Shown here: in pieces, positions 34,195-46,175 of the stretch
How positions within the stretch are numbered: position 1 is the stretch's first letter
How the letters are laid out: each line of letters begins with the position of its first letter
Assembly (NCBI RefSeq): GCF_000004195.4
Contig: NC_030686.2
Coordinates: 44,026,961-44,090,960, forward strand
Direction: 5' to 3'
DNA from: Xenopus tropicalis
Lineage: Eukaryota; Chordata; Amphibia; Anura; Pipidae
DNA length: 64,000 nt
Notes under the pieces: generated by a model
What the model was told of the DNA's origin: nothing
Seen by the model: only the letters and a program-made list of their open reading frames with translations
The model's database searches: none
Made by a program: the position numbers and the translations under genes

Positions 34195-34435
34195 TGGCAC
34201 ACCAAAAAATACAATCAACCTTTATTAAATCACATTAAAACCTAATTTAAAAAATAGAAAAAGTAGGAAAATCAAGAGTTAAAATGACAAATCGCAACCC
34301 CCGTACCCATTGACTAAAATCACAAATCTCAATGACTAGTCAGTGGGTACAGGGGACGCGATTTGTGATTTTAACTCTTGATTTTCCTACTTTTTCTGTT
34401 TTTTATATTAAGTTTTAATGTGATCTAGGGGAATT
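34195..34435. repeat. Foldback repeat
   Basis: agaaaaagtaggaaaatcaa / 'ttgattttcctactttttct' arms of about 60 bp around a central ctagtcagtgggtac. Non-coding. Confidence 0.75.
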
Positions 34436-34474
34436 CATCAGTCTCTTAGTGTTACAAACATAGGACTTTGACAC

Positions 34475-36085
34475 CCATCATCATCACACACAAAGAAAAG
34501 GGCACCCTTAGTCACACACACACCCAGTAGAGCGGCTTTAGGGTCACACACACAAGAGAGAGAGTCTGTCTGTATAACTGTCATACACAGGAGAGGAGGG
34601 ATCCCCAGTGCCATGATTGTCTATTCCTCTCACACACACAGTGATGGCACTAGGAATCCCTAATGCTGTTCCTGTCACACACACATACTGTCACACACAC
34701 ACACACACAGTGATGGCACTAGGAATCCCTAATGCTGTTCCTGTCACACACACACTGTCACACACACACAGTGATGGCACTAGGAATCCCTAATGCTGTT
34801 CCTGTCACACACACATACTGTCACACACACACACAGTGATGGCACTAGGAATCCCTAATGCTGTTCCTGTCACACACACACTGTCACACACACACAGTGA
34901 TGGCACTAGGAATCCCTAATGCTGTTCCTGTCACACACACATACTGTCACACACACACACAGTGATGGCACTAGGAATCCCTAATGCTGTTCCTGTCACA
35001 CACACACTGTCACACACACACACAGTGATGGCACTAGGAATCCCTAATGCTGTTCCTGTCACACACATACTGTCACACACACACACAGTGATGGCACTAG
35101 GAATCCCTAATGCTGTTCCTGTCACACACACACACACTGTCACACACACACAGTGATGGCACTAGGAATCCCTAATGCTGTTCCTGTCACACACACACAC
35201 ACTGTCACACACACACACAGTGATGGCACTAGGAATCCCTAATGCTGTTCCTGTCACACACACACTGTCACACACACACAGTGATGGCACTAGGAATCCC
35301 TAATGCTGTTCCTGTCACACACACATACTGTCACACACACACACAGTGATGGCACTAGGAATCCCTAATGCTGTTCCTGTCACACACACACACACTGTCA
35401 CACACACACAGTGATGGCACTAGGAATCCCTAATGCTGTTCCTGTCACACACACACACACTGTCACACACACACAGTGATGGCACTAGGAATCCCTAATG
35501 CTGTTCCTGTCACACACACACACACTGTCACACACACACAGTGATGGCACTAGGAATCCCTAATGCTGTTCCTGTCACACACACACACTGTCACACACAC
35601 ACAGTGATGGCACTAGGAATCCCTAATGCTGTTCCTGTCACACACACACACTGTCACACACACACAGTGATGACACTAGGAATCCCTAATGCTGTTCCTG
35701 TCACACACACACTGTCACACACACACAGTGATGGCACTAGGAATCCCTAATGCTGTTCCTGTCACACACACACACACTGTCACACACACACTGTCACACA
35801 CACACAGTGATGGCACTAGGAATCCCTAATGCTGTTCCTGTCACACACACACTGTCACACACACACACAGTGATGGCACTAGGAATCCCTAATGCTGTTC
35901 CTGTCACACACACACACTGTCACACACACACACACAGTGATGGCACTAGGAATCCCTAATGCTGTTCCTGTCACACACACACTGTCACACACACACAGTG
36001 ATGGCACTAGGAATCCCTAATGCTGTTCCTGTCACACACACAGAGGTGTGATGTCTGTGGCTCTAGCTGAGCCGAACGTGTATAC
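34475..36085 (+). repeat. 61-79-bp (CA)-containing array (about 22 copies) in a duplicated segment
   Basis: Unit: gtgatggcactaggaatccc, taatgctgttcctgtcacac, then (ac)n tgtc (ac)n of variable length. The left flank (34475-34640: caaagaaaagggcaccctta, agtagagcggctttagg) and right flank (36046-36083: ggtgtgatgtctgtggctct) recur around a single unit at 37095-37350. Confidence 0.94.
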
Positions 36086-36530
36086 AATCTAATTGCTACA
36101 GAGTCAGATTGGCTCGCATCTCTTCATATGGCTAGGTGCCTATTCCTGACACATTAATTTGAGGTGACCTTCCCGCAATAAAGGGAATATCATTTTCACG
36201 CAGAGAAAAAAATCGATAGGTACAACTCCAGCAACTTCCCTCCCTGCAGTTATTATAGTTTCTCCATTAGCCGCTCTACTCTGCTCATTCCTCCTTCTCA
36301 CTTTGTCATGTACCCACCTAATGTCATCATACATTCCCCTCCCGCCATCGCTTTACATTCCCCCACTTAAACTACATTCCCTGGCTCTCTTACTAAAGGT
36401 AACCATACACGGGCAGATTTCAGATGCCGATCCTTTTAGACTGATTTGTCAGCTTATCTGCCCGTGAATGGGAAAGCTTTACCCTACCTGAGTAAACAGC
36501 TCTACAAGCTCCCTCCGTTTGTTTAACTGT
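36086..36530. other. Intergenic, contains a MITE fragment
   Basis: 'ggtaaccatacacgggcaga' at about 36400 is a fragment of the GGTCCCCATACAC MITE family. Otherwise no feature. Confidence 0.45.
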
Positions 36531-36534
36531 TAAT

Positions 36535-36870
36535 TGTGGAATTCCCTCCCTGAACCAGTCGTACTGGCTGATACATTAGATAGGTACAAGGAAGGGGAGT
36601 TACAGGGGCAGCTGGGAAGTTGTGGGATCCCACCCTGAATCAGTGGTACTGGCTGATACATTAGATAGGTACAAGGAAGGGGAGTTACAGAGGGGAGCTT
36701 GGAAGTTGTGGGATCCCCCCCCCGAATCAGTGGTACTGGCTAAAACATTAGATCGTTACAAGGAAGGGGAGTTACAGGGGGAGCTGGGAAGTTGTGTGGA
36801 CACCCCCCCCCCCGAATCAGTGGTACTGGCTGATACATTAGATAACATCAAGAAGGTGTTGGATGGGTTT
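36535..36870 (+). repeat. About 87-bp tandem repeat (4 copies)
   Basis: Unit contains gaatcagtggtactggctga, tacattagataggtacaagg and aaggggagttacag. The last copy runs into 'aagaaggtgttggatgggtt'. The encoded ESVVLADTLDRYKEGEL-like frame is repeat-derived. Confidence 0.88.
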
Positions 36871-37094
36871 TTAGGAAGTGGGGGAATACAGGGTTATGGG
36901 AGATATACTCCCCATAAGTGACCCCCTAAATTTCACCCACTCAGATTGTCCAGTTTATCTGACTGTTTGTGCCTATTGCCTCATGGGCATAGATATTTAT
37001 AATATTTCTCAACAGGAGGCGACTTCTGTCTCACTCTCTTTTCATTCTGTAAATATCAACTGCTGTCTGATTGCACGGACTTGACTACCTAACC

Positions 37095-37350
37095 CATCAT
37101 CATCATCAGCGTCACACACAAAGAAGAGGGCACCCATAGTCACACACCCAGTAGAATAGCTTTAGGGTCACACACACAAGAGAGAGTCTGTCTGTATACA
37201 AGAGAGAGTCTGTCATACACAGGAGAGGAGGGATCCCCAGTGCCATGATTGTCTATTCCTCTCACACACACAGTGATGGCACTAGGAATCCCTAATGCTG
37301 TTACTCGCACAAAGGTGTGATGTCTGTGGCTCTAGCTGAGCTGAACGTCG
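37095..37350 (+). repeat. Single-unit paralogue of the 34.5-36.1 kb array
   Basis: Same flanks as the array (cacacaaagaagagggcacc, gtagaatagctttaggg, ccccagtgccatgattgtct) around one gtgatggcactaggaatccc unit, then ggtgtgatgtctgtggctct. It looks like the unexpanded version. A MITE fragment follows (37355-37430). Confidence 0.9.
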
Positions 37351-37430
37351 GTGCCCAGACACGGGCAGATCAGCTGCCGATATTGGTCCTTTAGACCGAC
37401 TCGGCAGCTTAAGTCGGCCCTTGCGTGGTC

Positions 37431-38146
37431 ACCTTAAGACACCATGAGGTCTCAAACAACTACAATGGCTGCCGAGCCTTTCTGTTGTTTTTATATCTGG
37501 ACATAGCAGGTGCTTCTGTTATTGAGGTGGTGCCACTGCAGCCTGCAGCGAGACAGGTGGCTGAGTGGTGCAACATTGTGCTCTGGCTGATGGGATATAT
37601 TTTGTCCTGTATCTGCTAAATAAAATACTGCGGCAAATTGTTGCCTACGCCAGTGAGGAATATGGATAATTCCATAGACAATAATTAAGCAGTTTAGTGT
37701 TGGCAGAAAAAAAAATCACTTAACATTAAGCATTGCCCCCCTTCCTATTGTTGAATTCTGTTGATGAACCCGTACATTTCAGGGGCTAAAAAGTGTCAGG
37801 TGGTATATATATATGTGCTATGATCACTGGGAAGCATGGCCTACACTCGTGCACCACTATCTTCTAGTATACATACACAATCACATCAATACTTTTATGT
37901 TTTCCCTTGGAGTATGGGGGGGCATAGTGGCTCAGTGTTTAGCATGTTCTCTGTGTCTGGGTGGGCTTGCCGCCAATACCCTCGTAGCTTTCTCTGCTGC
38001 CTCGGAGTCACCCTCTATGCAGTTATTGGTCCCTATTGTATTTGCAGCCCTGGGAAGTGTACGAGGAGTCACACAGGGATACACTGTCTATTTGTTTATA
38101 TAGGGTTTTTCAGAGAAGGACAAGCAGTTTGTATGGTCTGCACTTA
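37431..38146. other. Intergenic, with a SINE-head fragment
   Basis: 'gggggcatagtggctcagtg' at 37918 resembles the tRNA-derived SINE head seen intact at 45.0 kb. No gene is recognised. Confidence 0.45.
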
Positions 38147-38479
38147 GGGGCAGATTTACTAATCCACGAAAATTTTGCAACTTCTTCGTCGCCGTCGCGG
38201 TTTTTCGTATTTGTCACGACTTTTTCGTGGCCGTCACGACTTTATAGTATTTTGCGCGACTATTTCGTCATCGTCGCGATATTTTCATATTGAGCGATTG
38301 TAAACGGCGGAAAAACCAATCCGTTTTTTTTCGCGACGACGACGAAAAAGTCGCGGAAAATATACGAAAAAGTCACGACGGCAACAGAAAAGTCGCGGAA
38401 CCTACGAAAAAGTCGCAAAATTACCGAAAAAACACATTCGGACGCCTTCGGATCGTTTGTGGATTAGTAAATCTCCCCC
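38147..38479. mobile_element. Foldback, CpG-rich MITE with TTA target duplication (Harbinger-like)
   Basis: Ends GGGGCAGATTTACTAATCCA and 'tggattagtaaatctccccc', flanked by TTA on both sides (38144-38146, 38480-38482). The interior is made of permuted tcgcgacg / tttttcgt motifs and is almost wholly self-complementary. 3-bp TWA duplications are typical of PIF/Harbinger elements. Confidence 0.82.
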
Positions 38480-40079
38480 TTAGGTTCCTTCCAGGGGCTA
38501 ACCCATCCATGCTGCTCTGATCTTGGCATGTGAACGTGTAGTATTGGGTCTTGAGTTCAACAGACCATGGAATCAGGGAATATTTACCCCATTTCTTGCA
38601 CATATAAAGATAAAGCAACAAAAAGAACAAATACAAATCTTAGTAGCATTAGTACTAACCATGGAGCCAAATGGTTATACCATAGTGTCTGCTCTTTTGT
38701 TTCTGATTATGGGGAATCTCCACTATGACCGTTCCAGGCTTTGTCTCCACCCTGTGAACTACTAATCCCAGCATGCACAACTAACTTATTTCACTTACTA
38801 GCCTGTTATGTTTATGATGTGTTAATTCAACCAGAGAATGGAAACACTGTATATAATATGAATCTCTCAGTACTAGAGCGCTCTCCTATAAATGTTATTG
38901 TTTATAATATTGCTGAGATGCGTATGTTGTTAGCCAAATAGATATTGCTGTAGGTGTTTGCTTGGTTTGAATATTGCAACTTTATTTGTCAGTGCCGGAT
39001 ATGAGCATGTACGTTAGAATGGGGGCGCCTGCTAGCGGATGCATTTGCTTGAGAAAGCCCCATTGGGTGAGACGTGTCGCTCTCCTGTGATGTCATCACC
39101 GGGCGCCGCAGCGATACACATGCTAATGGCTGCTGCATGGCCAGAACCGCTCTCTCACTGACTGCAGCCTGTGCCAGCGGGACTGTAGCCCATGGGATGG
39201 TTGGGTACTAGAGTTCTGTATGCTCTGTAGCTCACCGTATGGGTAGGGGAGAGATAGGGCTGGCACCTCCCCTGTGTAATACCTGCCCCATACTGACTGC
39301 ACACCCTGCATGGCTTATTAGCTATTCCTTTAGCTGCATGGCTGCACATAAATCAGTTTAGTCTGCAGCATGTGTCTAAATCAGTTGCTAATAAGCCATG
39401 CAGGGTGTGCAGTCAGTATGGGGTCGGTATTACACAGGTGAGGTTCATGACATTTGTGTAGGTGCCTTATTCACTTAGTGCCCAGCACTGGTCAGGCTAT
39501 TACCCAGAATTCATTTCATTCACTCTTTCATTCTTTTCCCCTGTTTCCTATTGCAGATGCTGCCTAGAACCCAAACTGCACATGGGCTGTAGAAGCCAAT
39601 GGTATATTCTAGCAGTAGGTTTATCCGGCTCCTACCGTGTTCCCTTCTGATGTGCCCAAAGGTGCCCAAACACTGACCAGTTCTTCAGGGCGCCTCACCA
39701 GAATGAACAAATACCAATCGGCTGCTAACGCATGGGGATGGGCACAGATAAAGCTGCAGCAAGGGAAGATAAACTATGGCTCCATTACCCTGCAGTTTGG
39801 TGCAGGGAGAGCAAAATAGCCACTAGGCACCCATGGTCCTGTAGCAGCTGTAGGTTGGCCGGGGGGAGACATCTATGCACTATAATCAGTGTGGCCTTTG
39901 GGTGCTCAGGGCCAAACCCACAGCCATAAAGGGCAGGAGTACTAAGTGCTGTGTGTGCCTTCCTCTCCTTGGGGCTAAATACACTCTGTGTCACTGTCTG
40001 ACTCCCCATAACCTGCTACACAGGGGGCAAAAACATGGCTGCCCTTTCCATGCATTTAGCAACATATAAATATATAGCC

Positions 40080-40152
40080 AGGCTGGCTTCAAACTCACGG
40101 CTCCTGTGTCCCAGCAGCACTGTCTCACCCACTGAGCCACCAGGTTGCACAG
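40080..40152 (-). repeat. tRNA-derived element (copy 1, minus)
   Basis: On the minus strand TGGCTCAGTGGG matches the tRNA A box and AGTTTGAAGCC is a B-box-like site. It faces a similar element at 40245, separated by an AT-rich palindrome (tatataaagat ... atctttatata). Confidence 0.7.
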
Positions 40153-40244
40153 CAGTTGCACTTGTTCCTGTGTATATAAAGATTAACCCTTATATATAGC
40201 AGTTAGTTTATCTTTATATACAGGGGAACAGCCACTAATACTGT

Positions 40245-40318
40245 GTGACTCAGTGGCTCAGTGGGTGAGACAGCGCTGTTACAGGGCAGAAGTCATGGGT
40301 TCAAATCCAGCCATGTTT
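40245..40318 (+). repeat. tRNA-derived element (copy 1, plus)
   Basis: TGGCTCAGTGGG (A box) and GGTTCAAATCC (B box) at tRNA-like spacing of about 45 nt. It is part of a repeated unit, so a SINE head or tRNA pseudogene rather than an active tRNA gene. Confidence 0.7.
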
Positions 40319-40364
40319 TCATTTTTCAAGTGAAAGAAATGATAAATACCCAAAAAAAAAGGCT

Positions 40365-40705
40365 GCGCGCGCAAAAGGGCCCCGCGGTTCTGTGGTTAGT
40401 GCTGCCGCCTTGTGGTGCTGGGGTCTCGAGTTTGATTCCGACCCCAACACTGCAAGGAGCTTTTATTCCTACAGGGAGCTTCCCTACCCCATACGCACAC
40501 ATACACACACACACACAGAGTAAGGGCAATTTAGAGACAAGCCAATTTACCTACCTGTATGTTCTACGTGCGGAGGGTTAACACCCCAAAGGAACCCACA
40601 CATAGAACATACAAACTCCTCACAGCGCTGTTGCTGGAATTGAACTTGGAACCTCAGCGCTGCAAGGCAGGAGAACCAACCACTGAGCCACGGTGCCGCC
40701 CAACC
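40365..40705. repeat. Two facing tRNA-derived SINE segments around a CA repeat (copy 1)
   Basis: Plus: cccgcggttctgtggttagt then 'cgagtttgattccgacccc' (40378-40446). Minus, 40615-40705: GGCACCGTGGCTCAGTGG then AAGTTCAATTCC, with the tail 'gaggagtttgtatgttctat'. A (CA)n tract lies between them (40494-40516). Confidence 0.72.
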
Positions 40706-41259
40706 TGTCCCACACTGATTGGCGCTATATAAACACTCTCTGTCTGTTTCATTGCCAGGAACCCTGGTTATTGCCTGACTGGGCTCTGGCACTATGGGAG
40801 GGTGTCTCTTAGGGTCCAGTCTTCATAAATCTCTCACCTTCTTATAAGCTAAGGACTAATGACACGGGGTACAGTCTATAGAGTGAGATTTAGGGACAGC
40901 TTTTTGGTGCCTCAACAACATGAACCCCACAGAACCCAGGATTGCCCTGTGCCGCCCCTTAGATACCCCAGTGATAGCCCTTACACCCAGCAAGATGAAC
41001 TGGCACAGGCACAGCTAACTTAACAAAAACTGTGACCTCCAAGTCCCAGCATGCATAACCAAAACAATATCTAATCATTTTTAACTACAAATCCCAGCAT
41101 GCATAGCCAACACAACAGGTAGGGTTGCTACCTGGCTAGAAAAAATGGTGCTTGACGCCAATGTTATTAATAGAGAAAAAAAAAAAGCACTTAAACATTA
41201 GGAAGGCGGATTTTTTTTTTCAGAAAAGGTGGCTGCCCTACCAACCAAGTCTGTGGGTC

Positions 41260-43796
41260 ATAATTCCCAGCATGCACAGTTAACTTATTTCACTCACTAG
41301 CCTGCCATGTTTATAATGTATTCCTCTAACAGGACATTTCAAGCCCCTCTGGCATTTGCCTGAATCCATAGATTGCCAGTCTGGCCCTGGAACACTGTAT
41401 ATAATACTGATGGCTCAGTATTGGGGTCTCTCCTATAAATGTTATTGTTTAGAATAACGCTGAGATGAGTATCTTGTTTTCCAAATAGCATGTACGTTAG
41501 AATGGGGCCCTGCTGGCTGATGCATTTGCTTGAGAAAGCCCCATTGGGTGAGACGTGTCGCTTTCCTGTGATGTCATCACCAGGCGCCGCAGCGACACAC
41601 ATGCTACTGGCTGCTGCATGGCCAGAACCGCTCTCTCACTGACAGCAGCCTGTGCCAGCGGGACTGTAGCCCATGGGATGGTTGGGTACTAGAGTTCTGT
41701 ATGCTCTGTAGCTCACTGTATGGCTAGGGGAGAGATAGGGTTCCTCCCCTGTGTAATACCTGCCCCATACTGACTGCACAGCCTGCATGGCTTATTAGCT
41801 ATTCCTTTAGCTGCATGGCTGCACATAAATCAGTTTAGTCTGCAGCATGTGTCTAAATCAGCTGCTAATTAGCCATGCAGGGTGTGCAGTCAGTATGGGG
41901 CCGGTATTAAAGGGATGAGGTGACAACCTTACTTGGTAGTAATGTAATTAAATGGGGTTACATTGCTGACAGGCCCCTGTGTGTATAAATGAAGGGGTCT
42001 TCTCTGCTGTTCATGGCATTTGTGTAGGTGCCTTATTCACTTAGTGCCCAATACTGGTCAGGCTATTACCCAGAATTCATTTCATTCACTCTTTCATTCT
42101 TTTCCCCTATTTCCTATTGCAGATGCTGCCTAGAACCCAAACTGCACATGGGCTGTAGAAGCCAATGGTATATTCTAGCAGTAGGTTTATCCGGGCTCCT
42201 ACCGTGTTCCCTTCTGATGTGCCCAAAGGTGCCCAAACACTGACCAGTTTTTCAGGGCCTGACCAATTGGCAGAATGAGCGAATACCAATCATTTCCTGT
42301 TGGCACACGGGGATGGGCATAGATAAAGCTGCAGCAAGGGAAGATAAACTATGGCTCCATTACCCTGCAGTTTGGTGCAGGGAGAGCAAAATAGCCACTA
42401 GGCACCCATGGTCCTGTAGCAGCTGTAGGTTGGCCGGGGGGAGACATCTATGCACTATAATCAGTGTGGCCTTTGGGTGCTCAGGGCCAAACCCACAGCC
42501 ATAAAGGGCAGGAGTACTAAGTGCTGTGTGTGCCTTCCTCTCCTTGGGGCTAAATACACTCTGTGTCACTGTCTGACTCCCCATAACCTGCTACACAGGG
42601 GCAAAAACATGGCTGCCCTTTCCATGCATTTAGCAATATATATATATATGTCAGGCTGGATTCAAACTCACGGCTCCTGTAGCACTGTCTCACCCACTGA
42701 GCCACCAGGTTGCACAGCAGTTGCCCTTGTTCCTGTGTATATAAAGATTAACCCTTATATATAGCAGTTAGTTTATCTTTATATACAGGGGAACAGCCAC
42801 TAATACTGTGTCACTCAGTGGCTCAGTGGGTGAGACAGCGCTGCTACAGGGCAGAAGTCATGGGTTCAAATCCAGCCATGTTTTGAGTTTTTCAAGTGAA
42901 AGAAATGATAAATACCCAAAAAAAAGGCTGCGCGCGCAAAAGGGCCCCGCGGTTCTGTGGTTAGTGCTGCCGCCTTGCGGTGCTGGGGTCTCGAGTTTGA
43001 TTCCGACCCCAACACTGCAAGGAGCTTTTATTTCTACAGGGAGCTTCCCTACCCCATACGCACACATACACATACACACACACAGAGTAAGGGCAATTTA
43101 GAGACAAGCCAATTTACCTACCTGTATGTTCTACGTGCGGAGGGTTAACACCCCAAAGGAACCCACACATAGAACATACAAACTCCTCACAGCGCTGTTG
43201 CTGGAATTGAACTTGGAACCTCAGCGCTGCAAGGCAGGAGAACCAACCACTGAGCCACGGTGCCGCCCAACCTGTCCCACACTGATTGGCGCTATATAAA
43301 CACTCTCTGTCTGTTTCATTGCCAGGAACCCTGGTTATTGCCTGACTGGGCTCTGGCACTATGGGAGGGTGTCTCTTAGGGTCCAGTCTTCATAAATCTC
43401 TCACCTTCTTATAAGCTAAGGACTAAAGACACGGGGTACAGTCTATTGAGTGAGATTTAGGGACAGCTTGTTGGTGCCTCAACAACATGAACCCCACAGA
43501 ACCCAGGATTGCCCTGTGCCGCCCCTTAGATACCCCAGCAAGATGAACTGGCATGGTCACGGCTAACTTAACAAAAGCTGTGACCTCCAAGTCCCAGCAT
43601 GCATAGCCAACACAACAGGTCCCTACCTGTTGTGTTGGCTATGCATGCTGGGAGTTGGAGGTCACAGTTTTTGCTACCTAGCCAGTAAAAATGGTGCTTT
43701 ACTAATTTAATAGAGAAAAAAAAGCATTTAAACATTAGGAAGGCGGAATTTTTTTTTCAGAAAAGGTGGCTGCCCTACCAACCAAGTCTGTGGGTC
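41260..43796 (+). repeat. 2.5-kb duplicated segment, copy 2
   Basis: Colinear with copy 1 (offset 2.5-2.57 kb), with an extra segment of about 110 bp at 41900-42010. It also contains, at 41341-41392, a fragment of the 129-bp unit in array A orientation (cccctctggcatttgcctga). tRNA-derived elements lie at about 42650-42716 (-), 42812-42885 (+), 42943-43020 (+) and 43185-43265 (-). Confidence 0.9.
43577..43667. repeat. Near-perfect palindrome, arms about 43 bp, 4-nt loop
   Basis: 'gctgtgacctccaagtccca', gcatgcatagccaacacaac, aggt | ccct | acctgttgtgttggctatgc, atgctgggagttggaggtca, cag. Only one or two arm mismatches are visible (cc versus ag near 'agtccc/gggagt'). Confidence 0.9.
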
Positions 43797-44463
43797 ATAA
43801 TTCCCAGCATGCACAGTTAACTTATTTCACTCACTAGCCTGCCATGTTTATAATGTATTCCTCTAACAGGACATTTCAAGCCCCTCTGGCATTTGCCTGA
43901 ATCCATAGATTGCCAGTCCGGCCCTGGAACACTGTATATAATACTGATGGCTCAGTATTGGGGTCTCTCCTATAAATGTTATTGTTTAGAATAACGCTGA
44001 GATGAGTATCTTGTTTGCCAAATAGCATGTACGTTAGAATGGGGCCCTGCTGGCTGATGCATTTGCTTGAGAAAGCCCCATTGGGTGAGACGTGTCGCTT
44101 TCCTGTGATGTCATCACCGGGCGCCGCAGCGACACACATGCTAATGGCTGCTGCATGGCCAGACCCGCTCTCTCACTGACTGCAGCCTGTGCCAGCGGGA
44201 CTGTAGCCCATGGGATGGTTGGGTACTAGAGTTCTGTATGCTCTGTAGCTCACTGTATGGGTAGGGGAGAGATAGGGTTCCTCCCCTGTGTAATACCTGC
44301 CCCATACTGACTGCACAGCCTGCATGGCTTATTAGCTATTCATTTAGCTGCATGGCTGCACATAAATCAGTTTAGTCTGCAGCATGTGTCTAAATCAGCT
44401 GCTAATTAGCCATGCAGGGTGTGCAGTCAGTATGGGGCCGGTATTAAAGGGATGAGGTGACAA
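43797..44463 (+). repeat. 2.5-kb duplicated segment, copy 3 (truncated)
   Basis: Repeats the first 670 bp of the unit, including another fragment of the 129-bp repeat (about 43880-43928), then turns into the inverted arm at about 44470. Confidence 0.88.
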
Positions 44464-44590
44464 CCCTACTTGGTATCCATTTCATCCCTTTAATACCGGC
44501 CCCATACTGACTGCAAACCCTGCATGGCTAATTAGCAGCTGATTTAGACACATGCTGCAGACTAAACTGATTTTTGTGCAGATATGCAAC
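44340..44590. repeat. Long palindrome at the turn-around (arms about 110 bp)
   Basis: Left arm ends 'ggggccggtattaaagggat'. Right arm starts 'atccctttaataccggcccc' after about 25 nt, and continues through ccatactgactgca and 'agcagctgatttagacacat'. Confidence 0.9.
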
Positions 44591-44699
44591 ATGCATCTAA
44601 ATGATTTGCTGATTAGCCATGCAGGGTGTGCATTTAATTCCCAAGCAAGAAACACAACCTTCTTCCCATTGGCTCAAGTCTTTTGTGGTGCACTTGTTT

Positions 44700-46175
44700 C
44701 TTTTGCCCTGGAACCCTTTTTATAGACTGTACCCCGTGTCCTTAGCCGTGTCCCTCCTCCCTTTATCCTAAACAGGTAACACAACTCCCAGCACCCCTCA
44801 CATTTCAGCAGAGCTCTTGAGACTTTGGGGCTTCAGGCCCAGTCCGTCGCTTATAAGAAGGGGAGAGACTCATAAAGATGTGACCCTAAGAGACACCCTC
44901 CCATAGTGCCAGAGACAGCCCAGTCAGACAATAACCAGGGTTCCTGGCAATGAAACAGACCGAGAGTGTTTATATAGCGCCAATCAGTGTGGGACAGGTT
45001 GGGCGGCACCGTGGCTCAGTGGTTGGTTCTCCTGCCTTGCAGCGCTGAGGTTCCAAGTTCAATTCCAGCAACAGCGCTGTGAGGAGTTTGTATGTTCTAT
45101 GTGTGGGTTCCTTTGGGGTGTTAACCCTCCGCACGTAGAACATACAGGTAGGTAAATTGGCTTGTCTCTAAATTGCCCTTACTCTGTGTGTGTATGTGTG
45201 CGTATGGGGTAGGGAAGCTCCCTGTAGGAATAAAAGCTCCTTGCAGTGTTGGGGTCGGAATCAAACTCGAGACCCCAGCACCGCAAGGCGGCAGCACTAA
45301 CCACAGAACCGCGGGGCCCTTTTGCGCGCGCAGCCTTTTTTTTGGGTATTTATCATTTCTTTCACTTGAAAAATGAAAACATGGCTGGATTTGAACCCAT
45401 GACTTCTGCCCTGTAGCAGCGCTGTCTCACCCACTGAGCCACTGAGTCACACAGTATTAGTGGCTGTTCCCCTGTATATAAAGATAAACTAACTGCTCTA
45501 TATAAGGGTTAATATTTATATACACAGGAACAAGTGCAGCTGCTGTGCAACCTGGTGGCTCAGTGGGTGAGACAGTGCTGCTGGGACACAGGGGCTGTGA
45601 GTTTGAATCCGGCCTGACTTACATTTATTTATATATATATATATATTGCTAAATGCATGGAAAGGGCAGCCATGTTTTTGCCCCCTGTGTAGCAGGTTAT
45701 GGGGAGTCAGACAGTGACACAGAGTGTATTTAGCCCCAAGGAGAGGAAGGCACACACAGCACTTAGTACTCCTGCCCTTTATGGCTGTGGGTTTGGCCCT
45801 GAGCACCCAAAGGCCACACTGATTATAGTGCATAGATGTCTCCCCCCGGCCAACCTACAGCTGCTACAGGACCATGGGTGCCTAGTGGCTATTTTGCTCT
45901 CCCTGCACCAAACTGCAGGGTAATGGAGCCATAGTTTATCTTCCCTTGCTGCAGCTTTATCTGTGCCCATCCCCGTGTGTCAGCAGCTGATTGGTACTCG
46001 TACATTCTGCCAATTGGTGAGGCCCTGAAGAACTGGTCAGTGTTTGGGCACCTTTGGGCACATCAGGAGGGAACACTGTAGGAGCCGGATAAACCTACTG
46101 CTAGACTATACCATTGGCTTCTACAGCCCACGTGCAGTTTGGGTTCTAGGCAGCATCTGCAATAGGAAATGTGAC
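44700..46175 (-). repeat. Inverted copy (about 1.45 kb) of the duplicated segment
   Basis: Reverse complement of about 39545-40885 and 42110-43450 (for example 'agactgtaccccgtgtcctt', 'ttgggttctaggcagcatct'). The SINE head lies at 45000-45075 on plus (GGCGGCACCGTGGCTCAGTGG, AGTTCAATTCC), with others at 45243-45322 (-), 45380-45455 (-) and 45546-45620 (+). With copy 2 it forms a large inverted repeat with a spacer of about 1.25 kb. Confidence 0.9.

Larger units (their letters stand above)
38745..41259 (+). repeat. 2.5-kb duplicated segment, copy 1
   Basis: Direct duplication with 41260-43796 and the start of a third copy (43797-44463). Shared landmarks: 'catgtacgttagaatggggg' (about 39010), 'gatgcatttgcttgagaaag', 'cacatgggctgtagaagcca' (39580) and the SINE cluster at 40.08-40.70 kb. 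ORFs repeated between copies are shadows. Confidence 0.9.

Noticed and set aside
25521..36045. Regularly spaced repeats resembling a CRISPR array
   Set aside because: The units are contiguous, with no unique spacers, no cas genes, and a eukaryotic setting. The same holds for the other arrays.
40245..40318. Functional tRNA gene
   Set aside because: A and B boxes are present, but the acceptor stem does not pair convincingly and the element is part of a duplicated SINE-like cassette.
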